Part shown: one piece after another, positions 23,403 to 35,900 of the stretch
Layout of the letters: the number at the start of each line of letters is the position of its first letter
Position numbering within the stretch: the first letter of the stretch is position 1
From: Undaria pinnatifida
Lineage: Eukaryota; Sar; Phaeophyceae; Laminariales; Alariaceae
Direction: 5' to 3'
NCBI GenBank assembly: GCA_012845835.1
Contig: JABAKD010000024.1
Location: 533,862-597,861 of the forward strand
Length of the DNA stretch: 64,000 nucleotides
The notes under the pieces: model-generated
Databases searched by the model: none
Seen by the model: only the letters and a program-made list of their open reading frames with translations
Told to the model about the DNA's origin: nothing
Program-made: the position numbers and the translations under genes

Positions 23403-23625
23403 TGTATTATGTCAAAGACATGTCTAAGACATGTCTTAACCTCCTCCTGAAGTACGGAGATGTCTTAACCTCCTCCTAAAGTGAGGAGGTGTCTTAACCT
23501 GAGATATCTTAGCCTCCTCCTAAAGTGAGGAGTTGTCTTAACCTCCTCCTCCTCCTAAAGTGAGGAGTTGTCTTGACCTCCTCTTAAAGTGAGGAGGTGT
23601 CCTAACCTCCTCTTGAGTACAAATA
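23403..23625. repeat. ~30 bp tandem repeat with hairpin CCTCCT...AGGAGG
   Basis: Six units of the form TGTCTTAACCTCCTCCTAAA then GTGAGGAGG. Each unit can fold through CCTCCT and AGGAGG. A lone relative (GAGCTCCTAAAGTGAGGAAC) sits at 40337. Confidence 0.9.
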
Positions 23626-24295
23626 GATATGCTTGTTTCTCCGTTCGTAGCAAAAACATGGCGTACAGATGTCAACTTCCCCTTTCAAAAGCTGCGATTT
23701 GTTGTGCGAGTGCTGGTGTCGATCCCGTACCAGCTGTCGATTCGGTCGGTCGGGGGTGCCCTTTAATGAGGTTAGCGATATTGCGTCTGGATACTCCAAT
23801 TACAACCGCTAATCGTTAAACCAACCTCGAAAATCGGCTGGGCTGCGCCCATCGAACGTCCCTAGTCCTTTTATGGCGTGAGCGAGTGAGTTGTTGCAGT
23901 TGGATTCCCTCAATATGGTGATGAGTAGTATGTACCAGGTAGCAGTTCACTCAGACGCCTTTCATGATGCCAGCACTTGAACAGTAGTGTAGTAGTACCA
24001 GTAATCCCGCCGCACGCATGATACAAGCTGCTGTATTAAACAGCCGTTTCTACTGCAGTGGTGATGCTTGTGTGGAAATCGACGGCGTTATGGAGATTTC
24101 GGAAAAAAATGAAATTCCAAAAATACAGCAGTACGGATCTGGATGCTGCTGGTTGCGGAGTGCCCGCTTGCTCTAGTCACCTTGATGATACGAGTCTCCT
24201 TTAACAGACAGCTACTCTTATGCCGGGAGATGCTCTTGATAAATCTTGTCGCTTGGAGTTTGGCGAGTCCTTTCTGAGAAGTCACGCCTTTTGCT

Positions 24296-24440
24296 CGCAC
24301 TCTCAACGAGAGGTTCGTTGGGCTCGAATTTTGGTCGGTCTATCACGATGATCACACGTGACGCCTTTGGCCGGCACTCAACGAGAGGTGCGTTGGGCTC
24401 GAATTTTTGTCGGTCTAACACTATGATCACACGTGAAGTT
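24296..24440. repeat. 78 bp tandem duplication
   Basis: CTCAACGAGAGGTTCGTTGG...GATCACACGTGACGCCTTTG is followed directly by CTCAACGAGAGGTGCGTTGG...GATCACACGTGA. It lies just outside the left end of the hAT element. Confidence 0.9.
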
Positions 24441-24729
24441 TCCTTGAATTAGAGGTCAGAGCTCTATTAGCAGACAGCAGCTTGTACCGTCGAGAGTTGC
24501 CTCTGTACCGCTGTTGCTCAGAACGATTCGCTTGTTCGGAGTCGAGGCAACGTTCAGCAGTTGTTTACTCGAGTATCTCGAGGTTTTGTTTTGGGGTCCT
24601 TCGCGATGCAAGGGCCCCGTGCGCGTGGATGGTTGATTTGGTACAACCTGTGATGTGGTGGCGTTCTATACCTTTTGGGTACCTCGATCACAGCTCTGGT
24701 ATAAATTGCCAGGGATGTTCACGGAGTAA

Positions 24730-25185
24730 GATCCGCACCGCGGTGCGGATTTTTTTTTTTCAGAATCTGACGGAGCGGAGCGGAGCGGATATTCGCTCTA
24801 GCAATAAGTTGCGGATTGTCACGGTGCGGATTTCCGTCCATAAAAAATCCACGGATTACGACGGAACGGATATCCGTATGTTCATGGATGTCACGGAGCG
24901 GAGCGGATTTTTTAATTTGTCACGGAGCGGACCGGAGCGGATATTCGCTCACAGAAAAAGTCACGGCTTTTTACGGAGCGGATATCCGACATGGAGATTT
25001 GTGCGGATTATTGCGGAGCGGATATCCGTCAGACGGATTTTTTCACGGAGCGGATTGTCCACTTCGTCGAGCTAACCGTACAAATCCGCAGCGTTTCTCC
25101 ACGCAAAACCGTATCCATGAATCCGTAATATTGGACGGTTATCCGCGGATGTTGACCGGATTTCTCCTGAATCAGATATCATAAA
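24730..25185. repeat. hAT left subterminal repeat array
   Basis: At least ten copies of CGGAGCGGA or close variants, several extended as GGAGCGGATATCCG or GGAGCGGATATTCG, in the first ~470 bp of the hAT element. Confidence 0.88.
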
Positions 25186-25728
25186 CTACGGAAAGACACG
25201 TTGTTCTCGGAGTTATACATGGCGGAGGGGGGTGGCGAGCAGGGAAAGAATCGCGCGCACGCACGCGTCGAGTCCCCTTCATAAGAAAGGATGTCTGAAA
25301 GAAACACTTGGATTAAGAGAAGGGTGAAAAATAAATAGAACAGAGTGACCAGGGTTGGTACAGCAGGCGCGCAAGAGCAGGAACTCCGCGCACATCTCTG
25401 GTAAATAGGTAAGTACGTAAGTACTCCTACAAAGTACCAGATACTTCACCAATTCCATCGCTGCGACAAAAACAAAAAACAGGCAAATAGAAAATAGAAA
25501 ACAGAGAGAAAAACAGCAGTGAAACATGGAGACACTTTCCTCAGCAGCAACAACAGAGGTACATGGTGAGACCACCGAAGTACCGAAAATGCGAAAATTC
25601 GAAAATTCGAAAATTCAGCCCTGGCGAAAGAAGGGAACAACAGAAAAACCAGGGATACAGATCAACTCAACGGCAGTGAAAGATGAGCGCCTGCACCCGT
25701 CTGCTCCAACCCTACCGCTCGCCACTCG

Positions 25729-26190
25729 TTACTCATCGAGTTCGATTACGAGATCCTTCCCGGCCTCTGCGGCCTGCACCTCGACCACTTTAGCCTTTGC
25801 TTTCTCCTGCTCTTCTTCTTGAGAGATCTTTTCGATCAAATCTCGAAGCTTCTTGACCTCCGGAATGAGATCCGGGTTAGTCCTGAGGAACATCATTTTC
25901 TCAACGCGGTCGGGTGTCGTACGGCGACGAAGGCTAGAATGACAAACCCCAGCTGCGAGAACTCCCTCTCCGACTGGCAGCTTGTGCTGTCGATGCAATG
26001 GTACACGCGGGCAAGCACGGATAAGATGGGAAATTGCGCCGCTGCCATGACGTTTCCGTGGGGATTAAGCCGCGGGCTTCCAGCGTCACGCCAGTAGGCC
26101 AACACGTCGAAGTCCTGATTGTTCGCTACGGCGGGTGGCTGCTTGTACTATTCCACCTCGTTGCTCATGCGAATCTGCAGCAGTGCTAGT
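25729..26190 (-). pseudogene. hAT transposase C-terminal (dimerisation) domain remnant
   Basis: On the minus strand it reads NNQDFDVLAYWRDAGSPR, QFPILSVLARVYHCIDSTSC and QSEREFSQLGFV. After a frameshift near 25945 it continues SLRRRTTPDRVEKMMFLRTN, the conserved end of hAT transposases. A TAG at 26148-26150 lies in the same frame upstream. A Lys/Glu-rich tail follows to 25729. The N-terminal zinc finger and most of the catalytic core are absent. Confidence 0.85.
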
Positions 26191-26544
26191 AGGATTCTCC
26201 GGTGTTGGAGATGGAGAAGGAGCGGGAGAAGAAGGAGCAGGAGACTCGGTTGAAGGCGAGGATTGCTGCACCTCAGCCTCTGCATCGCCAGAATCCATGA
26301 CATCTGGCATCCTATGCGTGCGTACCGCTGCTGCGCTGCTGTTGCAAGTGTGTTTGTGTGTTCGTACCTCTCACGAGTAGGGTCCGCGTTGTGTGTGCGG
26401 AGCAGGACGTCGGCCAACCGCGGTGTGTATGGCTGATAGCAGCACAAATCGCACAAATATATAAAATATCTGGAGAGTGCTGGCCAAGAACAATATTTGT
26501 ATAAGTTATCCGCTATTCAAAACAATTGTTCAGGGCTCAAAACC

Positions 26545-26950
26545 CGTGACATTCACACGGTTTAAGCCGTCACTGTACTACGGATTGGTCACGGATCATC
26601 TACGGAGCAGACCAATCCGCTCCGTAAATAATCCGTTACTTACGGATCGGGCCACTGGAAAAAAAAATCATACGGAGCGGTGCGGATTTTATTTGTTGTG
26701 ACGGAGCGGAGCGGAGCGGATATCCGCGCTCTTTTCAAATCACGGATTTTTGCGGAGCGGATTTCTGCCTCGAAAAAGTTTGACGGAGCGGAGCGGATTT
26801 CCAGAATGCGTCACGGAGCAAAGCGGAGCGGATATCCGCCCCTGGCCTACTTCACGGATTTGCACGGATCGGTTATCCGTTGTCTAGTTTTGTCACGGAG
26901 CGGTGCGGTTTGTCAATCCGCTCCGTGAAAATCCGCTCCGCGGACTTTTT
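26545..26950. repeat. hAT right subterminal repeat array
   Basis: The same ACGGAGCGGAT and GGATATCCG words as the left side, for example GACGGAGCGGAGCGGAGCGG at 26700, ending with AATCCGCTCCGTGAAAATCC close to the right inverted repeat. Confidence 0.88.
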
Positions 26951-27019
26951 TTCACTCCGTGAACATCCCTGTAAATTGCTCTCATTAAGTGGGTAAGGTC
27001 CTCTAAATATGTTCATTCA

Positions 27020-27146
27020 CTCACCGCGCGTTTCCAACGAAGTACTCGTGGTCCTCCGTCTGATGCTTCTCGTCGTACTCGTAGAGATGCATGTAGAAAA
27101 AGCTCCCGTCAGCAGCAGCAGTATATTTCTTGACCAGCCGTCCTCA
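27020..27146 (-). CDS. Candidate exon of an unknown protein
   Basis: On the minus strand, from an AG at ...CACTGAG, it reads GRLVKKYTAAADGSFFYMHL, then YEYDEKHQTEDHEYFVGNA and a GTGAGT donor. The stretch is rich in charged and aromatic residues, unlike the Ser/Arg-rich noise elsewhere. I do not recognise the family. No partner exon was identified. If real, the next exon on this strand would lie beyond the hAT insertion. Confidence 0.35.
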
Positions 27147-27417
27147 GTGGTGATCGTGAATCCGTGCTGCCGATCTCCTCGTTTACGCGTGCGAGGGTCG
27201 AAACCTATTAAACTATCATATGTTTGAGATGGCATGCGTCGCGTATCAGCTCTTAGCTGGTGCACGCTCGTAGGCTCACTTTCGGATGACCTGATGGAGA
27301 CACAGCATATATATATGATTTGAGGCTAATGAAAGCCACGGTTAGGCTATGTATACCAGATTACTTTAAGTGTTTTCAAGGAACGACATGATGATTACTG
27401 ACAAGTAGCATCTCTAA

Positions 27418-27606
27418 CAGCCACAATACCATAATACCATAATACCATAATACCATAATACCATATTAATACCATAATACCATATTACCATAATACCATA
27501 ATACCATATTATTACCATAATACCATATTTCCATATTAATATCATAATACCATAATACCACAATACCATAATACGATAATACTATAATACTATAATACCA
27601 TAATAC
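27418..27606. repeat. ACCATAAT tandem repeat
   Basis: Around 20 units of ACCATAAT with variants such as ACCATATT, spanning nearly 190 bp of A/T-rich sequence. Confidence 0.95.
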
Positions 27607-27956
27607 CCCTCTACGGCAAAAACTAATTTTGAGATAAGTGAAAGTGCAACCCGGTGCCCAATCCCATCACCCAGTAAGTATACAAGATTACATTTAGTAA
27701 AAAAAGATGAATAATACGATTCCTGTGATTTTGCCAATCAGTTAATTAAGGAGCTCCGTCATTGAGCTAATAAAGTAGCCGTAAACTGGAGTATCTTGGC
27801 ACACCTATCGTAGCATGCGTCTCAAGCGCTCGAAGCTCCGGTAGAAACGCCCAACGCATAGGCCAAAGGGCCTAAAGACCCATGACCAGCACCCGAGTCG
27901 CCAGCCACTACGACATCCACGGGCGGCGATACCATGCTGCCCGGGGAAAGTCATGA

Positions 27957-28364
27957 GTGCCAAAGGACAACGACGATGAAGCCCGCTTCACGGCCCTTCC
28001 GAAGAAGAAGGGCAAGTGCCACTCACGGAAGCTGGAGCCGAAATGGCCTGGCCTTGAAATTCCGGAGATTGGCCTTGGCCCCCAACGCAAGCGATGCGCA
28101 ATATTATCTAATGTAGAAGGCGATGCTCCCAGATCGTGGATGAAAAACTAGTCTACGTGCGAAAAGGAGGTGCAGCAGGCGACGACGGTGTTTGGAACCA
28201 AAGGCAAGGACAAGGCAATAAAAACGTTGTCGGTGAGCGCGGGGAGAGTTCCTTCCAACGCCGAGATCAAGCACCAAGTCGTGGCCTGGATCAATGAACT
28301 GTGTTCAGAAGAAGTCTCGGCCGGCGTGACCACGGTTGTGGTGCGCACAAGGCCGTCGAACTGA
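27957..28364 (+). pseudogene. Possible pogo/CENP-B-like transposase N-terminus
   Basis: Plus-strand frame with one stop (28149-28151). After it comes KGKDKAIKTLSVSAGRVPSN, then AEIKHQVVAWINELCSEEVS and AGVTTVVV. The W-I-x-E-x-[CR]...G-V-[ST] pattern is reminiscent of the helix-turn-helix of pogo-like transposases. No catalytic domain follows, so the assignment is tentative. Confidence 0.3.
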
Positions 28365-28690
28365 AGCCGATGTTTTTTTAGGCCAATTTTTGCGCCGCAC
28401 GACCTTGAACAATCCAAAAGGCACCGCAACAAGCAGGTTTGCTGGCGCCGAAGATTTCGTGTACTTATTGATATATTGAAGGAGCGGTAGCACACTTTTG
28501 ACACGAAGTAGCTGTGGTAGTCCCAGGGGTATTTTCCGTTGGAGACATGTCACAGATAGGCCGTAGACGTTGTTGCTGCTCCAGTCTCCCATCTCCTTGT
28601 CGACGCGTCCCTCCAATGGACCGCGTCCGGCAGCGACTTTGGAGCGGTCTTAAAAAAGTATCGTCATTTTGTCCCCCTTTCAACCGCTTT

Positions 28691-29600
28691 TCAGTTGTTC
28701 GGAGCCTGCCCACACAGTCCATGCGTCGCGATCGAGGACCCGATGAGGTCTTCCTCACACTCGCTCGCCGATGCCCCAAACATGTCTAGCTGGGTGTTGT
28801 AGAATGGTCGAAGGTCTTTGCTTCCGGCGTGGCAGTGATGACTAGAAGCGAAATACTCCCTGGAAAACTCTGCTCCACCGACGCTGTGGACTGGTGTTGC
28901 GAGAAGTCCATGGGGAAGCTGGCGTTGCCCTGGTTGGCGTTGAGTCTCTTGGGAGTTTGCACTTGTGGTGGGAGCGGGACGTAGTTGGATGCACCGAGCA
29001 CCATTCGGATGCTTCTCCGACTTTCTTCGTCGGCTGTGTCGGATTATCCTTTTTTCTCTGATCTTATTGTTGTAGTCGCGTTTGGGGCAACCCGCCTTGA
29101 GGTGTCCAAACTTCCTGCAAATGTAACACTGCACACCACTGAGGTCTTCCTGGGCTTGCTTGGCGACACCGCGTCGTGCAATTGAGGGCGTGCTCGAAGA
29201 ACGTGACACGAGGTCTTCGTATATACTATGCATAGTGGAGTATGTCCTTCAGCCCGAACTCGTGGTCCCTAAATCTAGTGTTGCGCATGATGCTGTAGTC
29301 AGCCGTGAGGGCGTAGAGTATATTAAGGACGCCGAACCGTCAATAGAAATGCTCTCGCCCATATTGCGAAGACGTCCTCGCGCTGTCTCGCCATGATGTA
29401 CAGAAAGCCGCCTGGGTCCTGACCTTGTCTCAGCTTACTCTTAGCTACCTCATCGTGCAGCTGCTGTCGAGTGGCGTTGCTGACGGCGTCGCATTTCTCC
29501 TCAATCGTCGCCCAAGCCGCCTGTCCGTCTCCAAGCCCATCCTCCGGTTTCTTGCGTTCATGTGCATCATACGACTGGTTCATGTACATCACACGACTGC
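28691..29600 (-). pseudogene. Second Ty1/Copia gag fragment
   Basis: Two minus-strand frames. 29323-29592 contains KCDAVSNATRQQLHDEVAKS and GQDPGGFLYIMARQRED. 28691-29233 contains MHSIYEDLVSRSSSTPS and an intact CCHC knuckle CYICRKFGHLKAGC. It ends in a region with LRPFYNTQLDMFGASASE. Both resemble the gag of algal Copia elements. No LTR or pol accompanies them, and the upstream side runs into the CCATGG array near 29690. Confidence 0.75.
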
Positions 29601-29694
29601 AGTAGCTCCGCCGCTCGTAGGTAGAAAGAGGACTGAGCAGAGGTTGGCCTTGTTCCGCTGTCAGTTATCTAATCTCCCAATTGCCATCGTACGT

Positions 29695-32600
29695 CATTTG
29701 GCAGTGCCATGACATGCCATGGCAATACCATGAACCGTGCGACATAGCATTGATGCCATGACATCGCAGCAAGACGTGCCACGGCATTGCCACGGCTTGC
29801 CATCGCACGATGGTGGAGTTTGGACGGGACAACGTACCATGACATACCTCAGGGGAAACCATGGACGTGCCATGGCAGTGCAGGATAATGCCATGGTCGC
29901 CCATGGCAATGCCATGTTCATATATGGTCATGGTGATGCCATGACATGCGATGAGGCAATGTCATAACCATGCCATCAACGACCGTGGGCAATACCATGG
30001 ACGACAGTGGACGTCGGTGTTCATGCCATGGCAGCGCCATGATCGTGGACGGAACTGACATGGCAAGCCCTGGTCATTCGCGGAAATACCAAGATGATGC
30101 CATGGTCATTCACGAAAATACCACGCGGATGGCATGGTCATCCCTGCAGTGCAATGGTTGTCCATGGCAATGCCGTAGTCATCGGTTGAAATTCAATAAT
30201 AGTCCATGGCAGTGTCATGGTCATCCTTGGCCAGGCCATGCTAGTCCATGGTCATGCCATGACAATGCCATGGGAACGCCATGGACAACTGTGGTCACTC
30301 ATGGCGATACCACGAGCAACCGTGGCCATGCCATTGTCACCCATGGGAATGCCATCTTCGACCGTGGCAACCCGTGTTCATCCATGGCCATACCACGAGC
30401 AACCATGATTGCCCGCGGTCATCCGTGGTCATCCATGACCATACCACGGGTCACCATGGTCGTGCAATAGTCGTACGAGGCAATGCCATGGTCGTCCATG
30501 GTCACCCTTGATCATCTGTGGCAATGCCACGGTCAACCATGGCAATGCGATGGTCATCCGTGGCCGTACGACGGTTGTCCGCCGTCACCCCTGGTGATGC
30601 CATGGCAACCAATGGGGATGCCATGATCGCCCGTCGCGACCCATGTTCACCAATGGCCATATCACGAGAAACAATGGTCATGTCATGGTCGTCCGTGGTC
30701 CCCCATACAAATGCCATGGTCGCCCATGGAGATGCCACGGTAAACAGTGTGAATGCCATGGTCGCGCGAGAAACCACGGTGACCCATGGGAATGCCATGG
30801 TCATCCATATGGGGTTAACGGTGGCAATTCTTCCGTCAACTATGGCAATGCCGTGGTCACCCACGGTATTGCCACCGTCAACCATGGCAAGTAATGGGAA
30901 TGCCATGGAAAACCGTGGTCACCCATGGCGATACCACGAGCAACCACGGCCATGCCATGGTCACCCGTGGTGATCTCTGGCCATCCATGACCATACCACG
31001 GGTTACCATGGCCATGCCAAGGTCGTCCGTGGTCACCCACCGAAATGCCATGGTCGTCCATGGTCATCCGTGGCAATTCTTCGGTCAATCATGGCAATGC
31101 AGGATACCCATGGGAATGCCATGGGCGTCCGTGGAAACCCATAGTCATCGGTGGCAACGCCACTGTCCACCATGGCAATGCCATTAACACCCAAGGCAAG
31201 GTCACGGTCACCTATGGGAATGTCTCGGACGTCGGTGGCAACCCATTGTCATCCATGGCAATATCACCTGTAACTATGGTCATGGCATGGTCACCCATGG
31301 AAATACCATGATCATCCATGGTTATCCGTGGCAATACCATGGTCACCCATGGAAATACCATGGTCGTCATGGTAATGCCACGGTCAACCATGGCAATGTC
31401 AAGGTCACCCATGGCCATGCCACGGTCAACCATGGCAATGTCAATAAAAAAAACATGGAAAACCGTGATCATCCATGGCGATACCCACCAGTAACCATTC
31501 TCATGCCATGGTCACCTGAGAAGGTTATGGTCATACCATGATGATCACCCATGGGAATGCCACGGTCAACCATGGCAATCCCATGGGAATGCCATGGAAA
31601 ACTGTGGTCGCCCATGGCGATACCACGAGTGTTACCGTTGTCATGCCATGGTCACCCGTGGCTATCCGTGGTCCTCCATGGCCATATCACGGGTGATTAT
31701 GGCCATGCCATGATCGTTCATGGTCATCCACGGTTATCCGTGGCAATTATTTAGTTAACCATGGCAATTCCACAGCACGGACGCCCATGGCATTCCCAAA
31801 ACCATGGCAATGCCATGGACACCCATGGGAATGCCATCATCACGCATGGGAGTGTCACGGGCGTCCGTGGCAACTCATGGTCATCCATGGCCACACCACG
31901 AGTAGCCATGGTCATGCCATGGCCACCCATGGAAAAGCCATGGTCATCCCCGATTATCCGTGGCACTGCCACGGTCAACCTTAGCAATGCCGTGGTCACC
32001 CATGAGAATGCCATGGTCATCCATGAGAATGTCATGGGCGTCCGTGGCAACCCTTGTTCATCCATGGGAATACAATGTTCACCCTTGGGGATGCCATGGT
32101 CACCGTTGGGAATGTCATGGTCACCAATGGGGATGCCATGGTCACGTCATGGTCACCCATGGCAACGCCACGGTCATTCATGGCCACGGCACGACTAATC
32201 ATGGTCATGCTATGGTGACTATGGTCATCCGTGGTCATGTCCTCGGTAGTCCATGATCACCCATGGCAACGCAATTGTCATTCGTAGCAACATGTGGCAA
32301 TTGGCGTTGTTAGCCGTGGTCATCCGTTGCAGTGCCATAGACGACTATGGACCTGCATGGGCATGCAATGACAATGCGTTGGCCATTCATCGTCATATAC
32401 GGTAATTGCCATGGTCATCCGTGGCAATCCCACGATCGTCCATGATTATGTGAGAGGCAGTGCCATGGTCATGCACGGTCTGTGCCTTGGCATGCCATGG
32501 ACGACCATGATACTTCGTGGACATGCGATGGCAATGCCATGGTCATTCATGGTAATACATTACTATTGATATGGTCATGTCCGTGGCCTTGCCATGGTCG

Positions 32601-32905
32601 TCCACGGTTACGCGTGGCAGTGGTCTACCACACGTCCATCATCCCGGCATAGTCATGCTATGGTAATGCCACGGAAACCCATGGTCGTTGCTGGTGAGCC
32701 ATGGTCCCTGCCATAATCATGTCGTAGGTATGCGTGGTCTCGCCATGGCCGTGCATGGTCATAGATTGCCATTTCATGGCAACGCAGTGGAAATTATATG
32801 ACCATGCGTGTGGCAGTGCCATGGTCATCCATCGTTATGGCGTGGCAATCCATGGCCGTGCATCACCATGCCATAGTAATGACATGGTGATGCCATGGTG
32901 ATGTC
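29695..32905. repeat. CCATGG-type minisatellite array B, 3.2 kb
   Basis: Same unit family as array A. A higher-order phrase, ATGGCGATACCACGAGCAAC and variants, recurs at least ten times between 30301 and 31900. Long open frames on both strands simply translate the repeat. Confidence 0.96.
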
Positions 32906-35900
32906 ATGGTACCTAAGTGATGCGCCCGGCTCTCGCGCACAGAGGTCATGGGCACGCCTCAGTCGCTCGCTCGATGAACCGTCTAGCCCTCCAACGAACT
33001 TCGAGACGATCGTCACACAGACGTACAAGACGTTCAAAGATGTTTTTGTAGTTGAATTGCGCCGTGTGTCTTCCGCTTTCGGTACACCCTCGACGACACC
33101 CTCCACACATAACTTGCCGAGACGTCCAAGACCGTCAATTCCGCGCGTCCGGCACGAGAATTCACTATTCATGTTGTTACAAAAATTGAAAGAATTGACA
33201 ACCGTCCGCGCCGTGGTGCAATCCACGCGCCTCAAATCGGCACGACCATGACACGGCCCCACCCGTTGTCAGCCGCGTGGGCATGGGTGTAGGCAAGTGT
33301 AAACCGGCGCTTCCCCGCCGCGCGGGCGCGCGCTCGTCGAGGCAGGAGTAGAAGCGTCTGGGTGTGGTTGAGCCGATGCGTTTCTTTTCTTGCGGGATAA
33401 CTAGACGTTTCAGACGAAATAATAACCGTTTGTACTTCAACATAAAGACATATACCATTATTGCATATCCGGACAGAGCGGATCCGGGCAGATCGAGATG
33501 GAGGCCGAGCAACCGGATGTCGGGACGAGCGCCACAAGGCACGGCTTGCGTCTCTCCACGCGGGCGACGGGGCTCACAGGGACATAGACCGAGGAGAGCT
33601 TGGAAGGTGGCGCCGAGCGCGGCGAGGGTGGCCTGCATCGGGAGCGCAGTATGCACGCAAGTCTTGACCAGCCAAAGAAAACTTTTGGGGACAGACTGGT
33701 GGTACCATGGGTCATAGGTTCAAGAATATATAACATCCCCATTATCGATAGTCAAAATCGGGTATACTCGATGCCTTCAAAAGTGGGAAAAGACAACCAC
33801 GTAGTGTATTACAACACTATTAATACTAATAGTAGTAGGTGAATATATTACGCGACCTCGCCCGCAAGGGGGGGAGGCAAAAAATATCAGCCCACCAACC
33901 AGCCAATGATATCCGTACGCATGCGTACGAAAGAAAAAATAGCAATATAGGTCGGTGACTCCCGTTTGTTCTACCAACGGTAGTAGTAGCTAGGTATTAT
34001 TATTAGTAGTACCAGGGCTAGAAGGGTGATATGAAGCAGCTTCGCCGTTCATGGTTTTATCATTTCAGTATTCCATTATGTAATCAACATACCAGGTATC
34101 AAGGAAACTACAGTGTTAGTAGTGCAGTGTTTAAGTAGTAGTATAGGGGTAGTACAGTAATATTAGTACTATGCATGACTCGAGGGCAGAAAAATCTGAC
34201 GGCTGTGCCGCACTAGCATACCTGGTATGTCTCACTGTTTCGCAGAGTATCGCAAATATTTTTAGTAGTGGTATGCAGACCTGCTGTGTAAACGTTGTGT
34301 TATCAGTAGGCCGTAGATGTTGTACGTTGAGAGTGTTGTGCGTTGAGAGGATGCTGACTTGGGGTGGGGCGCGTCCCGCAGGCCGCCTAGATCTATATCT
34401 ATCTCTCTCTGGAAATACGAAGCGGTTGTTCGACTGAACTAAAATATTTTTTATAATTTAAAACCACTTCAAGGACGACCCACAGGCTATACTGCTGTGG
34501 ATATACAGTAGCTTTATGCATACTGCGGTTTGGTCGCTTTTGTGGGGGGTCGATCTTTCTCAGCGACCCAAACCCACTGGTGCCGTTTTTGTGCTCTTAG
34601 GTGTCACGACAATCATTGCTGTGTGCAATTGTTTGTTTTTCTGCAGCAATAATATACCCCCCGGAGTGTACCTTGAGACCGTTTAAGGTCAAACCGTATA
34701 TAAACATGTATGTGGCGTTCATGTTGTATGTGCATGTGGATATTGGATCCAGGTCGAACTACGTCGTATTGCGAGTGGAACGTACATAAAATACAATCGC
34801 ACAAATGCATTGCCCGCGACATTATTTGGTACTGCTCTGGTATGAACATTGTTAACCAATGAGTTAGGGCATAGCATTCACAACAGGTAGGTGGGGACCA
34901 GTACATGGTATCTACAGCAGCACGATGGATCTCGCTTGTCGCCGGCAAGATGTGGTTGAAAGGACCTTTTGGTCCGACTCGATACTTCTATTTTTGCGCC
35001 GCAGAATGCCGCCGCTCGCACGCGATAGGGCAACTCGAGGCAACTCACATAGTCTAATCCCCTGAAATTTTTTGGGACACACCTGAGGTCGGAGCGTCTA
35101 AGATCGAGATAACGTAAGCCAGACAGCGGGGGTGCGTCTTGACGGCCTTGTGCGAAGGCAAGGCCTTGTGTGAAGGCAAGGCAAGGATTCGCAAGGTGAG
35201 ACGATTGTTAAGCGAACATCGAATGAAAACACCGCACAAGGGAATGTTTAATGCCCACAAGAAGTAGACTCCGACATAATTCGCTGCTACACTGCAGCTG
35301 TGGTTCTGTTACCTGGTATCACCTGTCTGGGTCGAATGTAAGGACTGTTTGGTGTTCACATATTAATACTTCGAAGTATTTAGATATAACCCCGTCTTTC
35401 CTTATTTTTCCGCCCATACGATCGGAATGATATCAGCACCGAGTACAGCAAAAATCAGATCGGACATCGATCTTTCGGAGGTGAAAACCCTGCAGCTTGA
35501 TCGTGCCATAGATAGGCAGGTGAACATCGCAGCAGGGTTCGTGGCCAGATCGTCTGATAACGACTGTCCTCTGAAGAATTGCGATCGTTTGGTGTTGACA
35601 CGGAGCTGCTGCTAAATAGCTCGCTAAACAGCTCGTTCGTGAGAAATGCTGACGACAGACGAGGTTGCTGATGATGATGTGTGCAAGAAGCGCCGGCCAA
35701 TATCTAAGACAATTTGGTGTATCACCCGCTGCTAACCCATTAGACTAGTCTACAAGTAGCTGGCTGGTAATCACAAGCCGGGGGTGTTTTTTTGTGGCTT
35801 AGTTTTTAAGGTTTTGCATAGTCTATATGTATAGTCTACGCCTGCTGCTGGGTATAAATTATATTTTCTCTGTCGCTTTCTGCCATGCATCGTGGATTTT

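Larger units (their letters stand above)
22126..24700. other. Intergenic sequence with repeats only
   Basis: Apart from the TTG tract, the dispersed repeat copy and the hairpin tandem repeat listed separately, no gene is supported. Confidence 0.4.
24710..26971 (-). mobile_element. hAT-superfamily DNA transposon, 2262 bp, non-autonomous
   Basis: The ends are perfect 18 bp inverted repeats (CAGGGATGTTCACGGAGT). The 8 bp sequence TAAATTGC is duplicated on both sides (24702-24709 and 26972-26979), the size expected for hAT. Subterminal regions of about 450 bp on each side are filled with ACGGAGCGGAT/GGATATCCG words, likely transposase-binding repeats. The interior keeps only a damaged transposase C-terminus on the minus strand. 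Confidence 0.95.

Noticed and set aside
29970-32256. Several long frames rich in His, Pro, Trp, Cys and Gly
   Set aside because: Repeat-encoded by the CCATGG minisatellite, open on both strands and in several frames at once.
32825-33262. 145-codon minus-strand and 118-codon plus-strand frames over the same bases
   Set aside because: Both are open, neither is recognised, and the start of one lies in the CCATGG array; no evidence favours a gene.
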